From an uncultured Collinsella sp. (GTDB taxonomy: Bacteria; Actinomycetota; Coriobacteriia; Coriobacteriales; Coriobacteriaceae), in assembly GCA_959602875.1 (NCBI GenBank), contig CAUGVQ010000051.1, positions 1 through 13,895 on the forward strand: DNA of 13,895 nucleotides. Direction: 5' to 3'. Positions 13,391 to 13,895 of the stretch are shown here, one piece after another (within the stretch, counting starts at the first letter, position 1; each line of letters begins with the position of its first letter). Position numbers and translations under genes: made by a program. Below the pieces are notes generated by a model. The model ran no database searches. It saw only the letters and a list, made by a program, of their open reading frames with translations, and was not told the origin of the DNA.

Positions 13391-13895
13391 ATGGAGAACA
13401 CCGACCGTTTCGTTTGCGCCGTCGATATCGGCGGTACCAAGATCGCCTGCGCCATCATGGCGTTTCCCGCAACGGGGGAGCGCCCGCACCCGGTCTATGA
13501 GGCAGAGGTTGCCACCGCCGCCTCCGAGGGCGGCGAGGCGGTCTACGTGCGCGTCGAGGATGCGGTGCGCACGGCGCTCGCCTCCTTTGACGGAGGAGAG
13601 GTGCTCGGCGTGGGTGTTGGGTCCGCCGGCGTGGTCGATCCAAAGACCGGCTGCATCGCCTATGCAAACGAGATCATGCCCGGTTGGGGCGGTATCGCGC
13701 TCGGTCCGCGCCTGGCGGAGGCGCTCGGTCTTCCCGTCGCGGTGACGGGAGACGTTCACGCCCATGCGCTCGGTGAGGCGCGCTGGGGTGTCGGTAGGGA
13801 GTACGACTCGGTGCTATGCCTAGGCATCGGCACGGGCATCGGTGGAGCCTTTGTTGTCGACGGCCGCGTCATGCGCGGCTCTCACGGCGCTGCCG
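13391..13895 (+). CDS. ROK-family sugar kinase, N-terminal part, cut by the window end
   Basis: The frame is open from the ATG at 13391 to the right edge, giving 168 residues of a protein normally near 300. ROK kinases phosphorylate hexoses or amino sugars with ATP. The N-terminal phosphate-binding motif is DIGGTK (12-17), and the nucleotide motif GIGTGIGG is at 145-152. The predicted catalytic base is Asp121 in TGDVHAHALGEARWG, where most ROK kinases read NDANAAALGE. The zinc site (CxCGxxGC) and the E-x-GH sugar motif would lie beyond the window. A GGGGAG ribosome site lies 3 bases before the ATG. There is no N-terminal winged helix, so it is a kinase-type rather than a repressor-type ROK protein. 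Next to a lyase it is a good candidate N-acetylmannosamine kinase (NanK), but glucokinase or another hexose kinase cannot be excluded. Confidence 0.88.
   Translation, partial: MENTDRFVCAVDIGGTKIACAIMAFPATGERPHPVYEAEVATAASEGGEAVYVRVEDAVRTALASFDGGEVLGVGVGSAGVVDPKTGCIAYANEIMPGWGGIALGPRLAEALGLPVAVTGDVHAHALGEARWGVGREYDSVLCLGIGTGIGGAFVVDGRVMRGSHGAA

Noticed and set aside
1..13895. CRISPR array, insertion sequence, prophage or defence system
   Set aside because: No spaced direct repeats, transposase, integrase or defence domains were found on either strand.

Overview
The window is GC-rich and all ten recognisable genes lie on the + strand. Gene content and style suggest an actinobacterial gut-type organism of the class Coriobacteriia (Collinsella-like). 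This is an inference from recalled gene families, GC content and alternative start codons; no 16S or marker gene is present to prove it.

Left part (1-6236), housekeeping: the 3' end of uvrA (DNA damage recognition), then a hairpin and a promoter-like site, then a tightly packed run: a secreted NlpC/P60 cell-wall hydrolase, a YbaK-type Cys-tRNA(Pro) deacylase, the lipid II flippase MurJ and the excision nuclease UvrC. Gaps in this run are 6-14 bases, so it reads as one operon mixing envelope biogenesis, translation quality control and DNA repair. UvrC lacks one of the four cysteines expected for its iron-sulfur cluster.

Middle (6237-6562): a 326-base non-coding leader that is AT-rich in its central part. 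It contains a perfect 14-bp inverted repeat and a third copy of its core heptamer further downstream, which looks like an operator region for the transporter.

Right part (6563-13895): a PepT-type (oligopeptide/opine/nickel family) ABC importer made of a Tat-type lipoprotein binding protein, a DppB-like permease, a DppC-like permease fused in one chain to a DppD-like ATPase, and a DppF-like ATPase. It is followed by a DapA/NanA-superfamily aldolase whose Tyr137 and Lys165 fall at the same numbers as in E. coli N-acetylneuraminate lyase, and by a ROK-family sugar kinase that is cut by the window end. A family-5 binding protein, a single permease, a permease-ATPase fusion and a lone ATPase next to a lyase and a ROK kinase match what I recall of SatABCD/SiaEFGI-type sialic acid importers with NanA and NanK. 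The favoured reading is therefore uptake and catabolism of sialic acid or a derivative: the importer brings it in, the lyase splits it to an N-acyl-mannosamine and pyruvate, and the kinase phosphorylates the amino sugar. The aldolase differs from the E. coli enzyme at two substrate-binding motifs, so the exact substrate is uncertain.

Strong hairpins punctuate the right part after the binding-protein gene, after the second ATPase and after the aldolase, which suggests differential expression within the locus. I saw no tRNA, rRNA, CRISPR array, insertion sequence or phage gene.
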